31,455 nucleotides of DNA from WTJX01 sp045106295. Lineage in GTDB: Bacteria > Bacteroidota > Bacteroidia > Cytophagales > JAAEPT01. The translations under genes and the position numbers were made by a program. How positions within the stretch are numbered: position 1 is the stretch's first letter; the number at the start of each line of letters is the position of its first letter. Below, one piece after another: positions 1 to 8,079 of the stretch. The stretch covers positions 1 through 31,455 of the forward strand of contig JBGCEI010000126.1 in assembly GCA_045106295.1 (NCBI GenBank). The letters run 5' to 3'. The notes beneath the pieces are model-generated. The model saw only the letters and a list, made by a program, of their open reading frames with translations. It did no database searches and was not told the DNA's origin.

Positions 1-155
1 CATTCGCCTCTAGCGGCTAAGTCAACTGAATCTCTTGGAAAGTATTCTTGTTTGCCTTTTTTACTTTCTTTTGATTGATTTTGTTCTGAACTGTTGCATG
101 AAATCAATATAAATATTAGTGATATTGATAATACAGAAATAATTTTTTTATTCAT
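1..155 (-). CDS. Putative lipoprotein, N-terminal part (gene runs off the window)
   Basis: The reverse strand opens with ATG at 155 and stays open to the window edge, giving 51 residues. It starts MNKKIISVLSIS, continues with a hydrophobic stretch and reaches a lipobox-like LISC with Cys20. The sequence after the Cys is polar and Lys/Ser/Gln-rich, as expected for a lipoprotein tether. This predicts export by Sec, lipidation on Cys20 and anchoring in the inner or outer membrane. The rest of the protein is outside the window, so no function can be given. The 174 bp between this start and the next gene (156-329) are very AT-rich, and I see no convincing promoter or terminator there. Confidence 0.6.
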   Translation of the reverse strand, partial: MNKKIISVLSISLIFILISCNSSEQNQSKESKKGKQEYFPRDSVDLAARGE

Positions 156-329
156 TTTTATATGTATTTTTTACAATTAAAGATACGTGTTATTATTATT
201 TTATCCAATATAATAATCGAATTGCAAGATAATACCTAAAAAATTTGAAAAGTACTTTATGAAGTTGTTGAATTCTAAAAAAACAAAATATAAAAGACTA
301 TTTCAGAAGTATGGCAGTTCATTCCTAAA

Positions 330-1094
330 CTAAACATTTACTTGTAACTGATCATAGGCAAAAAAGATATTCTCAGGAAGTTCTGAGCTTACATCTTCAT
401 GCTTTCCCATTAGATGACTAATGTGAGTAATAAAGCCTTTTTCTGGCTGTATCTTATTAAATAAAGAAAGAACTTGTTCTAAGTTAAAGTGAGAGTGATG
501 AAGCTCTTTTCTCACGGCATTTAACACCACTACTTTTGCTCCTTTTATTTTCTCTAATTCTTGATCTGTAATAATACTGGCATCAGTAATGTAAACAAAA
601 TCACCTATTCGGTATCCTAAGATAGGAAGTTTTCCATGTGATACCCTTACGGGGATAATAGAAGTATCTCCAATTGAAAAAGTAGATTCATCAATGGTTT
701 GAGGGCTTACTTCAGGAGCTCCAGGATACTTTTGCTCAGTAAACACATAACTAAATTCCTGTTTAATGCATTCCATCTCCCTCTTTTCAGCATAGATCGG
801 AATGGCTCGTTTGTATTTAAAATTAAACGCCCTAATATCATCTAAACCAGCTACATGATCTTTATGCTCATGTGTGTAAAGAATAGCATCAAGATCAACA
901 ATATTATTGACAAGTAATTGCTGCCTGAAATCAGGGCCTGTGTCAACAACAAACGATTGATTATTGTCTGTTTGAATGTGAACGGAACTTCTTAATCTAC
1001 TGTCTTTAGGGTTTTCAGACTGACAAACAAAACAGTTACAGGCAATAACAGGGATTCCTTGTGAAGTTCCACTACCTAGAAATGTAACTCTCAT
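330..1094 (-). CDS. MBL-fold metallohydrolase, PhnP-like
   Basis: This 254-residue protein has the metallo-beta-lactamase fold signature THEHKDH (residues 74-80) followed by a conserved Asp pair (GLDD). It has an Asp in YITDAS for the metal bridge and a histidine-rich THISHLMGKHE near the C-terminus. An N-terminal Cys cluster (Cys19, Cys21, Cys24) resembles the structural zinc site of PhnP, the phosphoribosyl cyclic phosphodiesterase of phosphonate use. No phn genes are nearby, so a cyclic phosphodiester or other small phosphoester is only an inferred substrate. It is probably cytoplasmic, as no signal peptide is seen. Its ATG overlaps the stop of the preceding 90-residue gene (TAATG), which suggests translational coupling. 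It is the last gene of the leftward unit. Confidence 0.8.
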   Translation of the reverse strand: MRVTFLGSGTSQGIPVIACNCFVCQSENPKDSRLRSSVHIQTDNNQSFVVDTGPDFRQQLLVNNIVDLDAILYTHEHKDHVAGLDDIRAFNFKYKRAIPIYAEKREMECIKQEFSYVFTEQKYPGAPEVSPQTIDESTFSIGDTSIIPVRVSHGKLPILGYRIGDFVYITDASIITDQELEKIKGAKVVVLNAVRKELHHSHFNLEQVLSLFNKIQPEKGFITHISHLMGKHEDVSSELPENIFFAYDQLQVNV

Positions 1095-1366
1095 TACTCG
1101 TTTTTTGAGGCTACAATCTTTTCTAGCATATCAGCATTCTTAGCACTAAGATTCTCCGAATCAATATTTAATTGAGTTAGAATTTCTAGGAGACAATTTA
1201 TCTTCCCTTCTAAGGTGTAGTATTTATTAATAATAACAACTTGCGTTTCTTTTAAAATACAATAGCCAGAATTGAAGTTCCCTTTTTCATAGCGCAAGAT
1301 ATATTCTGACTCAGAGAAAATATCCTCCAGTTTATTTAAAAAATTCTTGGTGTATTTTATTTCCAT
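1094..1366 (-). CDS. Small conserved hypothetical protein (90 aa)
   Basis: This is a 90-residue soluble protein with no signal peptide or membrane segment. The motif-like stretch LRYEKGNFNSGYCILKETQVVIIN, read in two parts, predicts beta strands. The flanks are helical, including the LEILTQLNID segment. From memory, short proteins of this kind with an RYEKGNF-like motif recur in Bacteroidota, but I do not know a function. It lies 18 bp behind the receiver gene, and its stop codon overlaps the start of the PhnP-like hydrolase gene, so the two are probably translated together. Confidence 0.65.
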   Translation of the reverse strand: MEIKYTKNFLNKLEDIFSESEYILRYEKGNFNSGYCILKETQVVIINKYYTLEGKINCLLEILTQLNIDSENLSAKNADMLEKIVASKNE

Positions 1367-1384
1367 GAAAACGGGAATAATGTA

Positions 1385-1756
1385 TTACTCCGTATATTTT
1401 TTCACTGTAGTCACTAACTCATCGAAATTCAATGGCTTTTCTAATGTTGCATTAATACCTACATCATGAAATTCTGTATCAGAATAATTTTTAGCATTTC
1501 CAGTAATGGCTACAATAGGAATAGCTGCTTTTTCTTTATCTTTTAAAGACCGAATTTTTTTAGCACATTCCATTCCATCCATTTTTGGCATATTGATATC
1601 CATTAATATGATATCGTAAGACGCTGATTCTAGCTTCTTTAGAACATCTACTCCATTTTTCACCGTATCGATAGAATAGTTTAACTGTTCTAATATCTTT
1701 TTTGTTAAATTTTGAATTACTGAACTGTCTTCAGCAATAAGTACTCGCTTCCCCAT
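1385..1756 (-). CDS. Stand-alone response regulator receiver (CheY-like)
   Basis: The 123 residues form a single receiver domain with no output domain. The acidic pocket is Glu9/Asp10, the phospho-acceptor is Asp53 in LMDINMPKMDG, the switch threonine is Thr85 and the invariant lysine is Lys107 in LEKP. It starts 5 bp after the stop of the large hybrid kinase gene, so both are almost certainly co-transcribed. It is a plausible final or branching acceptor for phosphate passed through the kinase's C-terminal HPt domain. Without an output domain it should act by protein-protein contact, as CheY or Spo0F do. The target is unknown. Confidence 0.9.
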   Translation of the reverse strand: MGKRVLIAEDSSVIQNLTKKILEQLNYSIDTVKNGVDVLKKLESASYDIILMDINMPKMDGMECAKKIRSLKDKEKAAIPIVAITGNAKNYSDTEFHDVGINATLEKPLNFDELVTTVKKYTE

Positions 1757-1761
1757 AATTG

Positions 1762-4700
1762 TTAATCGCTTTCTATAAGCTTATTTTTATTCGAAGTAAA
1801 AAAAATAAAATTAGTTTTCAAATCTTCAAAACCTGATTCTACACCATGATACTCTTTATTTTTAATTTTCCGCTCTAAATCTTCCGCTTTTTTTGAAATT
1901 TTTAATAACCCTATTGTTCCAGCTGAACCTTTAATAGTATGCATCACCGATTTAAAAGCATTATAATTTTTAGTTTGCACAGCTGAATTTGCTTCTTTTA
2001 AAAGGGCTGTTGTTTCTTCTTCAAATTCATTAAAAACATCTATTACCATCTCAACCCCTCCTATCTTTTTTAACTGATTTACTACTAGATAATTCACAAA
2101 CTCAATGGAATTTTCACTTTCTAGTACTGGATTTGAATTTTCTGCCTCTTGAGGAAGGTGTAGCCAATGAGCTACTTTTTGTAGAATACTACTCGATGTA
2201 ATGGGTTTAGGTAGGTAATCATTCATTCCAACGTCACGCATTTTCTTTTCATCCTCCTTCATTGAATAGGCCGTCATGGCTATTACAGGAGGAACAGTAG
2301 TAATAGCCAACTCTTTGATTCTTTTATAAGCTTCTATTCCGTCCATTTTGGGCATTTGAATATCCATAAACACCATATCATACTGACCGTCTTTCTTTTT
2401 GATCATATCAATGGCTTCAAAACCATCTGAAGCTAACTCCACCTTACAATCTGCTTTTATTAAAATAGTGCTGGCTACTTTTCTATTGACACGGTTATCG
2501 TCTACTACCAAAATCACAGGGCATGCTTCTTTAAACGAATAATCATTTAATTGATTATCAATTTGCTGAACATGAGTTTCTACCGCTTCTTTTGTAGCTG
2601 TATTCACTAAAAAAGTAAAAGAGAACGTACTTCCTTTCCCTAATTCTGAACTTACAAATATATCCCCATTCATCAAGTGAATTAACTCTCTTGAAATAGC
2701 CAATCCCAGACCAGTCCCCGCATACGACTTTTTCATAGAGGTATCTAGCTGACTAAAATTCTTGAATAATTTAGATAAATCGTCTTTTTCAATACCTATC
2801 CCAGTATCTTTCACATCCACCCTAATTCGTACCTTATCATCTTCGTACCCTTCAACGGAAACCGCTGTGCTTACGTTGCCGTGATCAGTAAATTTTATAG
2901 CGTTAGATATTAAATTGGATAAAACTTGTAATAACCTTGTTTCATCTATTTGAATGTAAGCCGGTACCGATTCATCTAAATGGTAGCGCAGCCTAACCCC
3001 TTTCTCACTTGCTCTCAATGCAAATAAATCATGGATTTTAGCCACTGTATCATTAATCTCCACAGCTACCGGTTTTAACTCCATTTTACCAGCCTCTAGT
3101 TTAGAAAGGTCTAGTATGTCGTTTAAAATTTCGAGAAGTACCTTCGATGATTTCTTAATTGTATCTACATAATCTGTCTGCTCTTCGTCTAAATGACTTT
3201 TCGATAATAGATCGATCATACCCGTAATTCCATTCATAGGAGTACGTATTTCATGGCTCATATTGGCTAGAAACTGTTCCTTCACTTTAAGAGAGTGTAG
3301 TGCTAAATTCTTAGACTCTTCCATTTCATTCGCAACCTTTGTTAGGTAGGTTACATCTCTCACTACACCATCAATAGCAATCGGTTTTTTATTTTCATTG
3401 TAAATGATCCTAATATTAGCATTTACATCCAATAACTCACCATTTTTCTTTTTAAGCTTTGCTTCGTAATTTCTTACTTTCCCTTCTTTCAAAAGTTGCT
3501 TGATCAGGTAATTCTGATGATGAACTATAGTGAAAAAATCATTCACTTTTGTACCTAAAACCTCTTCTTGCTCATAACCCGACATTTCTTTTACTGACGG
3601 ACTAATTAGCAGAACCTCTCCTCTTAAATTCGTTCGGTAATAGATATCTTGAAATGATTCAAAGATATCCCTAAACTGACCTTCACTTTCTTTAATCGCA
3701 TCTTCGGTCATTTTTTTTTCAGTAATATCATGAGCAATACCAGATATCTCTTCTATGTTACCGTCTGGAAGAAAAATAGGATTTAAAAATACCTCTCTCC
3801 AAATGATGTTATCATTTTTATCTCGTTCAAAAATTTCAAAGTGTTGTGGGTTCCCTTTAAAGGCTGATTTATATGATTTTTCAACAAACCTGTGCAAATG
3901 ATTTTCAGCCAAAAAATAATGTTCTTGTTCTGCATTGGGATCAATAATAGGAATTGTCTCATACCTATTGAATACAGCGTTAGCATAATTATGGTTAAAA
4001 GAAGTTAGTCCCATTTTTCGGTTCATAGACCAGATCAAGTGCGTACTACTCTCAAAAATAGCATTCAGTCGTGCCCTTTGGTCATTTATTTTATCTTCGT
4101 ATTGTTTTCGCTCTACAGTAAGCGCTATCTGACCTGAAATAAAATCTAACAAGTCTAACTCCCTTCTTTTGTATTTATTCCTGTCACTATGGCTTTTTAC
4201 TGCAATAGCACCAATAATTCTATTCCCAACACTTAACGGCACACCTAGCCATACTTTTGGAGCATCACCAAGCAACGTCATTTCTTTTTGTTCTATGAGC
4301 TTCAAAATATCCTCTTCATACAAAAAGACTGGTTCTTTCTTTTCTATGACATACTCTGTCAAGCCTTTTTCATACGCTCTGCTGTATTTGTCTACCTTAC
4401 CACCTAATAATTCATCTACATAATAAGGAAAGTTTAATTCAGATTCTCCTTCATTATGTAACGCTAAATGAAAATTATTAGCTTCAATGTATTGTTTTAA
4501 TAAGCTATGTATTTTCTCTAATAAATTATCTAGGTTGGCTGTTTCTATGACTAAATTAGAAATACTGTAGTACAACCTACGGGCATTTTCTGATTGCCTT
4601 TTTTCAGTATTATCAAAGAAAATACCCGTATAGGCTACTGGTTTTCCATTTTCATAATTACAACTAAAGCTTCCAGACACTTCTACCTTTCGTCCTGTTT

Positions 4701-5019
4701 TAGCAACAAATGTGGTATTAAATCGTTCTGGAGCTTCTCCATCAGATACCCGTTTAAGATTATCATATGCTGTTTCCGCATAGTATTTGTGTAAAACAGA
4801 CCTTAATTTTAAATGATTGAGATCCTTTTCTACATACCCTAAAGACTTCTTACAAGCCTCGTTAGCAAAAAGAATAGTGTCATCTACTCCGACTACTAGA
4901 ATCAGGTCACTGGCACTATCAAAAAAATTATGTAAATTTTTATTGTGAGCATCAAACGTAATATGATCATAACGCTTAATGTCAGAGGAATTGGAAGATG
5001 ACAGGTCTTGCTTACTCAT
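1762..5019 (-). CDS. Hybrid sensor histidine kinase with PAS-GAF-PAS-PAS-HisKA-HATPase-REC-HPt layout
   Basis: This 1085-residue protein has no obvious membrane segment, so it is likely a cytoplasmic sensor. In order I see PAS (about 30-140), GAF (about 150-305), PAS (about 310-435), PAS (about 440-560), and a dimerisation domain with H-box FLANMSHEIRTP and His589. The ATPase domain follows with N-box Asn706, DTGIG at 738-742 and GTGLGL at 768-773. A receiver carries Asp886 (FMDIQMP) and Lys938, and an HPt domain carries His1027 (MHTIKGSAG). All phosphotransfer residues are present, so a full His-Asp-His relay is possible within one chain, with the adjacent receiver protein as likely next acceptor. 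The three PAS domains and the GAF domain suggest small-ligand or redox sensing, but the signal cannot be read from the sequence. Confidence 0.93.
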   Translation of the reverse strand: MSKQDLSSSNSSDIKRYDHITFDAHNKNLHNFFDSASDLILVVGVDDTILFANEACKKSLGYVEKDLNHLKLRSVLHKYYAETAYDNLKRVSDGEAPERFNTTFVAKTGRKVEVSGSFSCNYENGKPVAYTGIFFDNTEKRQSENARRLYYSISNLVIETANLDNLLEKIHSLLKQYIEANNFHLALHNEGESELNFPYYVDELLGGKVDKYSRAYEKGLTEYVIEKKEPVFLYEEDILKLIEQKEMTLLGDAPKVWLGVPLSVGNRIIGAIAVKSHSDRNKYKRRELDLLDFISGQIALTVERKQYEDKINDQRARLNAIFESSTHLIWSMNRKMGLTSFNHNYANAVFNRYETIPIIDPNAEQEHYFLAENHLHRFVEKSYKSAFKGNPQHFEIFERDKNDNIIWREVFLNPIFLPDGNIEEISGIAHDITEKKMTEDAIKESEGQFRDIFESFQDIYYRTNLRGEVLLISPSVKEMSGYEQEEVLGTKVNDFFTIVHHQNYLIKQLLKEGKVRNYEAKLKKKNGELLDVNANIRIIYNENKKPIAIDGVVRDVTYLTKVANEMEESKNLALHSLKVKEQFLANMSHEIRTPMNGITGMIDLLSKSHLDEEQTDYVDTIKKSSKVLLEILNDILDLSKLEAGKMELKPVAVEINDTVAKIHDLFALRASEKGVRLRYHLDESVPAYIQIDETRLLQVLSNLISNAIKFTDHGNVSTAVSVEGYEDDKVRIRVDVKDTGIGIEKDDLSKLFKNFSQLDTSMKKSYAGTGLGLAISRELIHLMNGDIFVSSELGKGSTFSFTFLVNTATKEAVETHVQQIDNQLNDYSFKEACPVILVVDDNRVNRKVASTILIKADCKVELASDGFEAIDMIKKKDGQYDMVFMDIQMPKMDGIEAYKRIKELAITTVPPVIAMTAYSMKEDEKKMRDVGMNDYLPKPITSSSILQKVAHWLHLPQEAENSNPVLESENSIEFVNYLVVNQLKKIGGVEMVIDVFNEFEEETTALLKEANSAVQTKNYNAFKSVMHTIKGSAGTIGLLKISKKAEDLERKIKNKEYHGVESGFEDLKTNFIFFTSNKNKLIESD

Positions 5020-5040
5020 AAGACTACTAATTTACTGATT

Positions 5041-5163
5041 CTAATACTTAATATGCTGTTTAAGAGTTTTTTTATTCACATCGTCTGTTTTGTGATCCAA
5101 TAAATTCTTAACGGTAGTTTGAGCAATTTTGTTTAATTCAGATTTTGAGTAATACACCTTCAC
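5041..5163 (-). CDS. Possible 40-residue small protein upstream of the hybrid kinase
   Basis: A short open frame on the minus strand begins with GTG at 5163 (or GTG at 5157) and ends with TAG 21 bp before the kinase start. It would encode a basic, largely helical peptide beginning MKVYYSKSELNKIAQ and ending in LKQHIKY. The composition looks protein-like, and the position suggests co-transcription with the kinase. There is no ATG and I do not recognise a family, so this could be chance. The rest of the 216-bp gap shows nothing else except the promoter of the rightward E1 gene. Confidence 0.27.
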   Translation of the reverse strand: MKVYYSKSELNKIAQTTVKNLLDHKTDDVNKKTLKQHIKY

Positions 5164-5206
5164 TCAGTTAATTTATATGATTAGTGAATAAATAGACTTT
5201 CTCTTT

Positions 5207-5238
5207 TTCGTTTCATAATCAAGTAATGCCTACATTTG
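5207..5238 (+). promoter_or_regulatory. Bacteroidota-type promoter for the E1 alpha/beta gene
   Basis: TACATTTG at 5231-5238 matches the TAnnTTTG -7 element exactly. A -33-like TTCG lies at 5207-5210, 20 bp upstream. Transcription would start near 5245, just before the ATG at 5263. The element overlaps the upstream TTG that could be read as a start, which argues against that TTG. Confidence 0.55.
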
Positions 5239-5262
5239 TGGTTTAAACTAGAGTACTGTCCT

Positions 5263-7668
5263 ATGACAAAAACTGCTGTTCAAACACTCCCTGCAAACCT
5301 AACCATAGAAGATATTATTTCAGATTATGCTTTATGCATAGAAAGTAGAGAAACTAGTGTTCTCGGACGGAAAGAAGTTTTTATGGGAAAAGCTAAATTC
5401 GGAATATTTGGTGCTGGTAAAGAAGTTCCACAGGTAGCAGCAGCCCGTTTTTTCAAAAAAGGAGATATTAGATCAGGGTACTATAGAGACCAAACATTTA
5501 TGTTTGCCACAGGAATGATGACTCCTGAGCAACTTTTTGCACAATTGTATGCCGACCCAGACATAGAGCGAGAAGTGGTTTCTTCAGGTCGACTAATGAC
5601 TGGTCATTTTGGTACTCAAATGTTAGATCAAAATGGAAAATGGAAACCCATTGTCAACGAAAAGCATTCCACTACAGACGTCTCTCCCACTGCCGCACAA
5701 ATGCCCCGAGCGCTTGGTGTAGCTTATGCCTCTTCTCTGTTTAGAAACAATAAAAAACTCAACATGAAAAACTTTTCCGTCAACGGAAATGAAGTTTCAT
5801 GGGCTATGATTGGAAATGCCTCTACATCTGAAGGCATGTTTTTTGAAACGGTAAATGCAGCAGGTGTACTCCAAGTCCCCTTATTGATTTCTGTCTGGGA
5901 TGACGATTTTGGGATTTCTGTACCAGGAGAATTACAGACAACAAAAGGAAACATCTCTGAAGTTTTAAAAGGATTTCAGCAAGACAATAAAGGAAAAGGC
6001 TACGAGATCATTGAAGTAAAAGGCTGGGACTATGCTGGCTTGATAGAAGCTTATCAAAAGGCAGAACAAGCCTGTAGAAAACATCACATACCTGCTTTAG
6101 TTCATGTTACTGAAGTTACTCAGCCTCAAGGTCACTCCACTTCGGGTTCGCATGAACGCTACAAATCAGCAAAACGCTTAGAGTGGGAAAAAACATTCGA
6201 TTGTATTCCTAAAATGAGAAAATGGATCTTAGAAAATGGATTTGTTACCTCATCAGAATTAGATCAAGTAGAAAAAAGTGCCAAAGAAAAAGCTAAACAA
6301 GCCAGAAACAGCTCTTGGAAAGCCTATCAAAATGCGGTAAAAAAAGAAGTATCAGAATTAGATAACATTCTTAACGACCTAAAAGAAAAATCTCCTAAAA
6401 AGACTGAATTAGAAGAACTCATTACCTCCCTTCATTCTCTAGCTATCCCTTTACGGAGTAATACTATTCGTTCTTCTAAAAAAGCCATTCGATTAACCAA
6501 AGGAGAAAAATCAGCTGTTAGGACAGCACTACTCGACTGGAATAATACAGAAAAAAAACGTAACCATGTACGATACAGTTCTTTTCTTTACAGTGATACA
6601 GACGAAGCAGCTATCAAAGTAAAGGAAGTACCTGCTACTTATGACAAAGAACCAGAACTAGTGGACGGACGAGTTGTGTTACAACGCTTTTTTGATATTG
6701 TTCTAAGCAAAGATCAACGCATATTTGCACTGGGAGAAGATGTAGGTAAGATTGGCGACGTCAATCAAGGTTTTGCAGGGCTACAAGAAAAACACGGTGA
6801 CTTACGAGTAACAGATACTGGAATTAGAGAATGCACCATCATAGGACAGGCAATTGGAGCAGCTATGAGAGGGCTTCGACCTATTGCTGAAATTCAGTAT
6901 GTAGACTACATTATGTATGCTATTCAGCTCTTAACTGACGATTTAGCAACCATTCGTTACCGTTCATTTGGAAAGCAAAAAGCGCCCGTTATTATCCGTA
7001 CAAGAGGGCATCGGTTAGAGGGGGTTTGGCATTCAGGATCACCACTAGGTTCTATTCTGAATATGCTCAGAGGAATATATGTCTGTGTTCCTAGAAATAT
7101 GACCCAAGCCGCTGGAATGTACAATACCTTATTACATGGCGATGACCCAGGTTTAGTCATAGAATGCTTAAATGGTTACCGACTAAAAGAGCCTGCTCCT
7201 ACTAACTTAGGTAAATACACTGTTCCTCTAGGGGTTCCAGAAGTGTTAAAAGAAGGAAACGATATTACGGTAGTAACCTACGGGTCTATGTGTCGAATTG
7301 TGATGGATGCTGCGCAACAATTGGAACAAGTGGGTATTCACTGTGAAGTAATTGATATACAAACCATGCTTCCTTTCGATGTCAATCACCGCATTGTAGA
7401 ATCACTCAAAAAGACCAATCGGATTTTATTTGCTGACGAAGACATACCTGGTGGAGCAACTGCCTTTATGATGCAGCAAGTACTGGAAGAACAGTCTGGA
7501 TACTTCCATTTAGACTCTAAACCAAAAACCATCTCTTCATGGGCACACAGACCTGCTTATGGAGATGGGGACTATTTCTCTAAACCCAATGCAGAAGATG
7601 TATTCGATTACATCTACGATATGTTTAACGAAACAGATTCAGACAGTTTCCCTTCTATTTATGAGTAA
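5263..7668 (+). CDS. 2-oxoacid dehydrogenase E1 component, fused alpha and beta subunits
   Basis: This is a thiamine-diphosphate E1 enzyme that decarboxylates a 2-oxoacid and passes the acyl group to the lipoyl domain of E2. The alpha part covers roughly residues 1-390, with the ThDP/Mg motif region at 184-191 (GNASTSEG, where the classical motif is GDG) and the conserved Asn in NAAGV. A Lys/Glu-rich helical linker follows. The beta part covers about 467-801, with ALGEDVG, EIQYVDYI and the C-terminal GDGDYFSKP. Fused E1 chains of about 800 residues are common in Bacteroidota and are usually named branched-chain or generic 2-oxoacid dehydrogenase, so the substrate is not certain. I chose ATG 5263 (801 aa). 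A TTG at 5236 would add nine residues but sits inside the promoter. No E2 or E3 gene is adjacent. Confidence 0.9.
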   Translation: MTKTAVQTLPANLTIEDIISDYALCIESRETSVLGRKEVFMGKAKFGIFGAGKEVPQVAAARFFKKGDIRSGYYRDQTFMFATGMMTPEQLFAQLYADPDIEREVVSSGRLMTGHFGTQMLDQNGKWKPIVNEKHSTTDVSPTAAQMPRALGVAYASSLFRNNKKLNMKNFSVNGNEVSWAMIGNASTSEGMFFETVNAAGVLQVPLLISVWDDDFGISVPGELQTTKGNISEVLKGFQQDNKGKGYEIIEVKGWDYAGLIEAYQKAEQACRKHHIPALVHVTEVTQPQGHSTSGSHERYKSAKRLEWEKTFDCIPKMRKWILENGFVTSSELDQVEKSAKEKAKQARNSSWKAYQNAVKKEVSELDNILNDLKEKSPKKTELEELITSLHSLAIPLRSNTIRSSKKAIRLTKGEKSAVRTALLDWNNTEKKRNHVRYSSFLYSDTDEAAIKVKEVPATYDKEPELVDGRVVLQRFFDIVLSKDQRIFALGEDVGKIGDVNQGFAGLQEKHGDLRVTDTGIRECTIIGQAIGAAMRGLRPIAEIQYVDYIMYAIQLLTDDLATIRYRSFGKQKAPVIIRTRGHRLEGVWHSGSPLGSILNMLRGIYVCVPRNMTQAAGMYNTLLHGDDPGLVIECLNGYRLKEPAPTNLGKYTVPLGVPEVLKEGNDITVVTYGSMCRIVMDAAQQLEQVGIHCEVIDIQTMLPFDVNHRIVESLKKTNRILFADEDIPGGATAFMMQQVLEEQSGYFHLDSKPKTISSWAHRPAYGDGDYFSKPNAEDVFDYIYDMFNETDSDSFPSIYE

Positions 7669-7752
7669 AGGACTATATGGACTAGAAGTGTCCTGATTTT
7701 TATTACAATCTTTGATTTACGTAATCTTACAAGCCCTTTCAACTAACTCTAT

Positions 7753-7950
7753 CTAAAAAGGATCAAATCACTTATCATTGGTGTATACATCTGAGCCAGT
7801 AAGTGTTTTTAAGAATGCTTCCAATGCTTCCATGTCACCTGAGGATAGATTTAAGTTCTACCCATTTAATCTAGGGTCTAAATTTGTATTCGACGCAGAG
7901 TTTGCAGGAGAATTATCTATGTCATCGTAATGTTTAACCCGAAGATAGTC
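7753..7950 (-). pseudogene. Remnant of a di-haem cytochrome c peroxidase / MauG-family gene (3' end only)
   Basis: Read on the minus strand, one frame from about 7950 gives a sequence typical of the C-terminus of Bacteroidota cytochrome c peroxidases: HYDDI, then NLDPRLNG, a stop, NLNLSSGDMEALEAFLKTLT, then GSDVYTNDK, a stop, FDPF and a final stop. The LxAFLKTLT motif and the closing DPF are the recognisable family marks. Two nonsense codons lie in the frame: TAG at 7860-7858 (probably from a Gln codon) and TGA at 7770-7768 (probably from Trp). The haem-binding CxxCH parts are absent, and the frame closes with TAA at 7953. It is therefore a decayed fragment that makes no peroxidase. The family assignment rests on motif recall, not on a search. 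Confidence 0.72.
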
Positions 7951-7999
7951 TTATAATATTTTGAAATTCAACTATCTTATTCTCTAGAGAATTTCAAAA
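7942..7999. repeat. Two interleaved perfect inverted repeats upstream of tyrS
   Basis: Repeat A is AAGATAGT at 7942-7949, matched by ACTATCTT at 7971-7978. Repeat B is TTTTGAAATTC at 7959-7969, matched by GAATTTCAAAA at 7989-7999. The arms alternate A-B-A-B, so the two hairpins exclude each other or form a pseudoknot-like fold. They lie just outside the decayed peroxidase fragment and 40-97 bp upstream of the best tyrS promoter box. They may be a regulatory site or a scar; the sequence does not decide. Confidence 0.5.
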
Positions 8000-8038
8000 A
8001 CGATCTCGTCTTGGTAGTCCTAAACATTTAAATTCCGC

Positions 8039-8046
8039 TATATTTG
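8039..8046 (+). promoter_or_regulatory. Promoter -7 element for tyrS
   Basis: TATATTTG fits TAnnTTTG exactly and lies 33 bp before the tyrS ATG. The nearest TTG upstream (8011-8013) is 25 bp away, a little farther than usual, so only the -7 part is convincing. Confidence 0.5.
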
Positions 8047-8079
8047 TAGCCTAATTGACTAACAAAAGATAGGCTTAGA

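Noticed and set aside
259..333. 24-codon plus-strand frame starting MKLLNSKKTKYK
   Set aside because: It is very short, lies in AT-rich sequence, overlaps the end of the PhnP-like gene and has no supporting promoter.
7669..7694. Hairpin AGGAC/GTCCT behind the E1 gene as a terminator
   Set aside because: The stem is only 5 bp with a 16-base loop, and the following T-run is broken.
7879..7886. TAAATTTG as a promoter inside the peroxidase remnant
   Set aside because: It matches TAnnTTTG but has no -33 element and lies about 200 bp from tyrS. It is kept only as a possibility within the tyrS leader finding.
7942..8079. T-box riboswitch upstream of tyrS
   Set aside because: No T-box sequence or specifier stem is visible, and this regulation is not typical of Bacteroidota.
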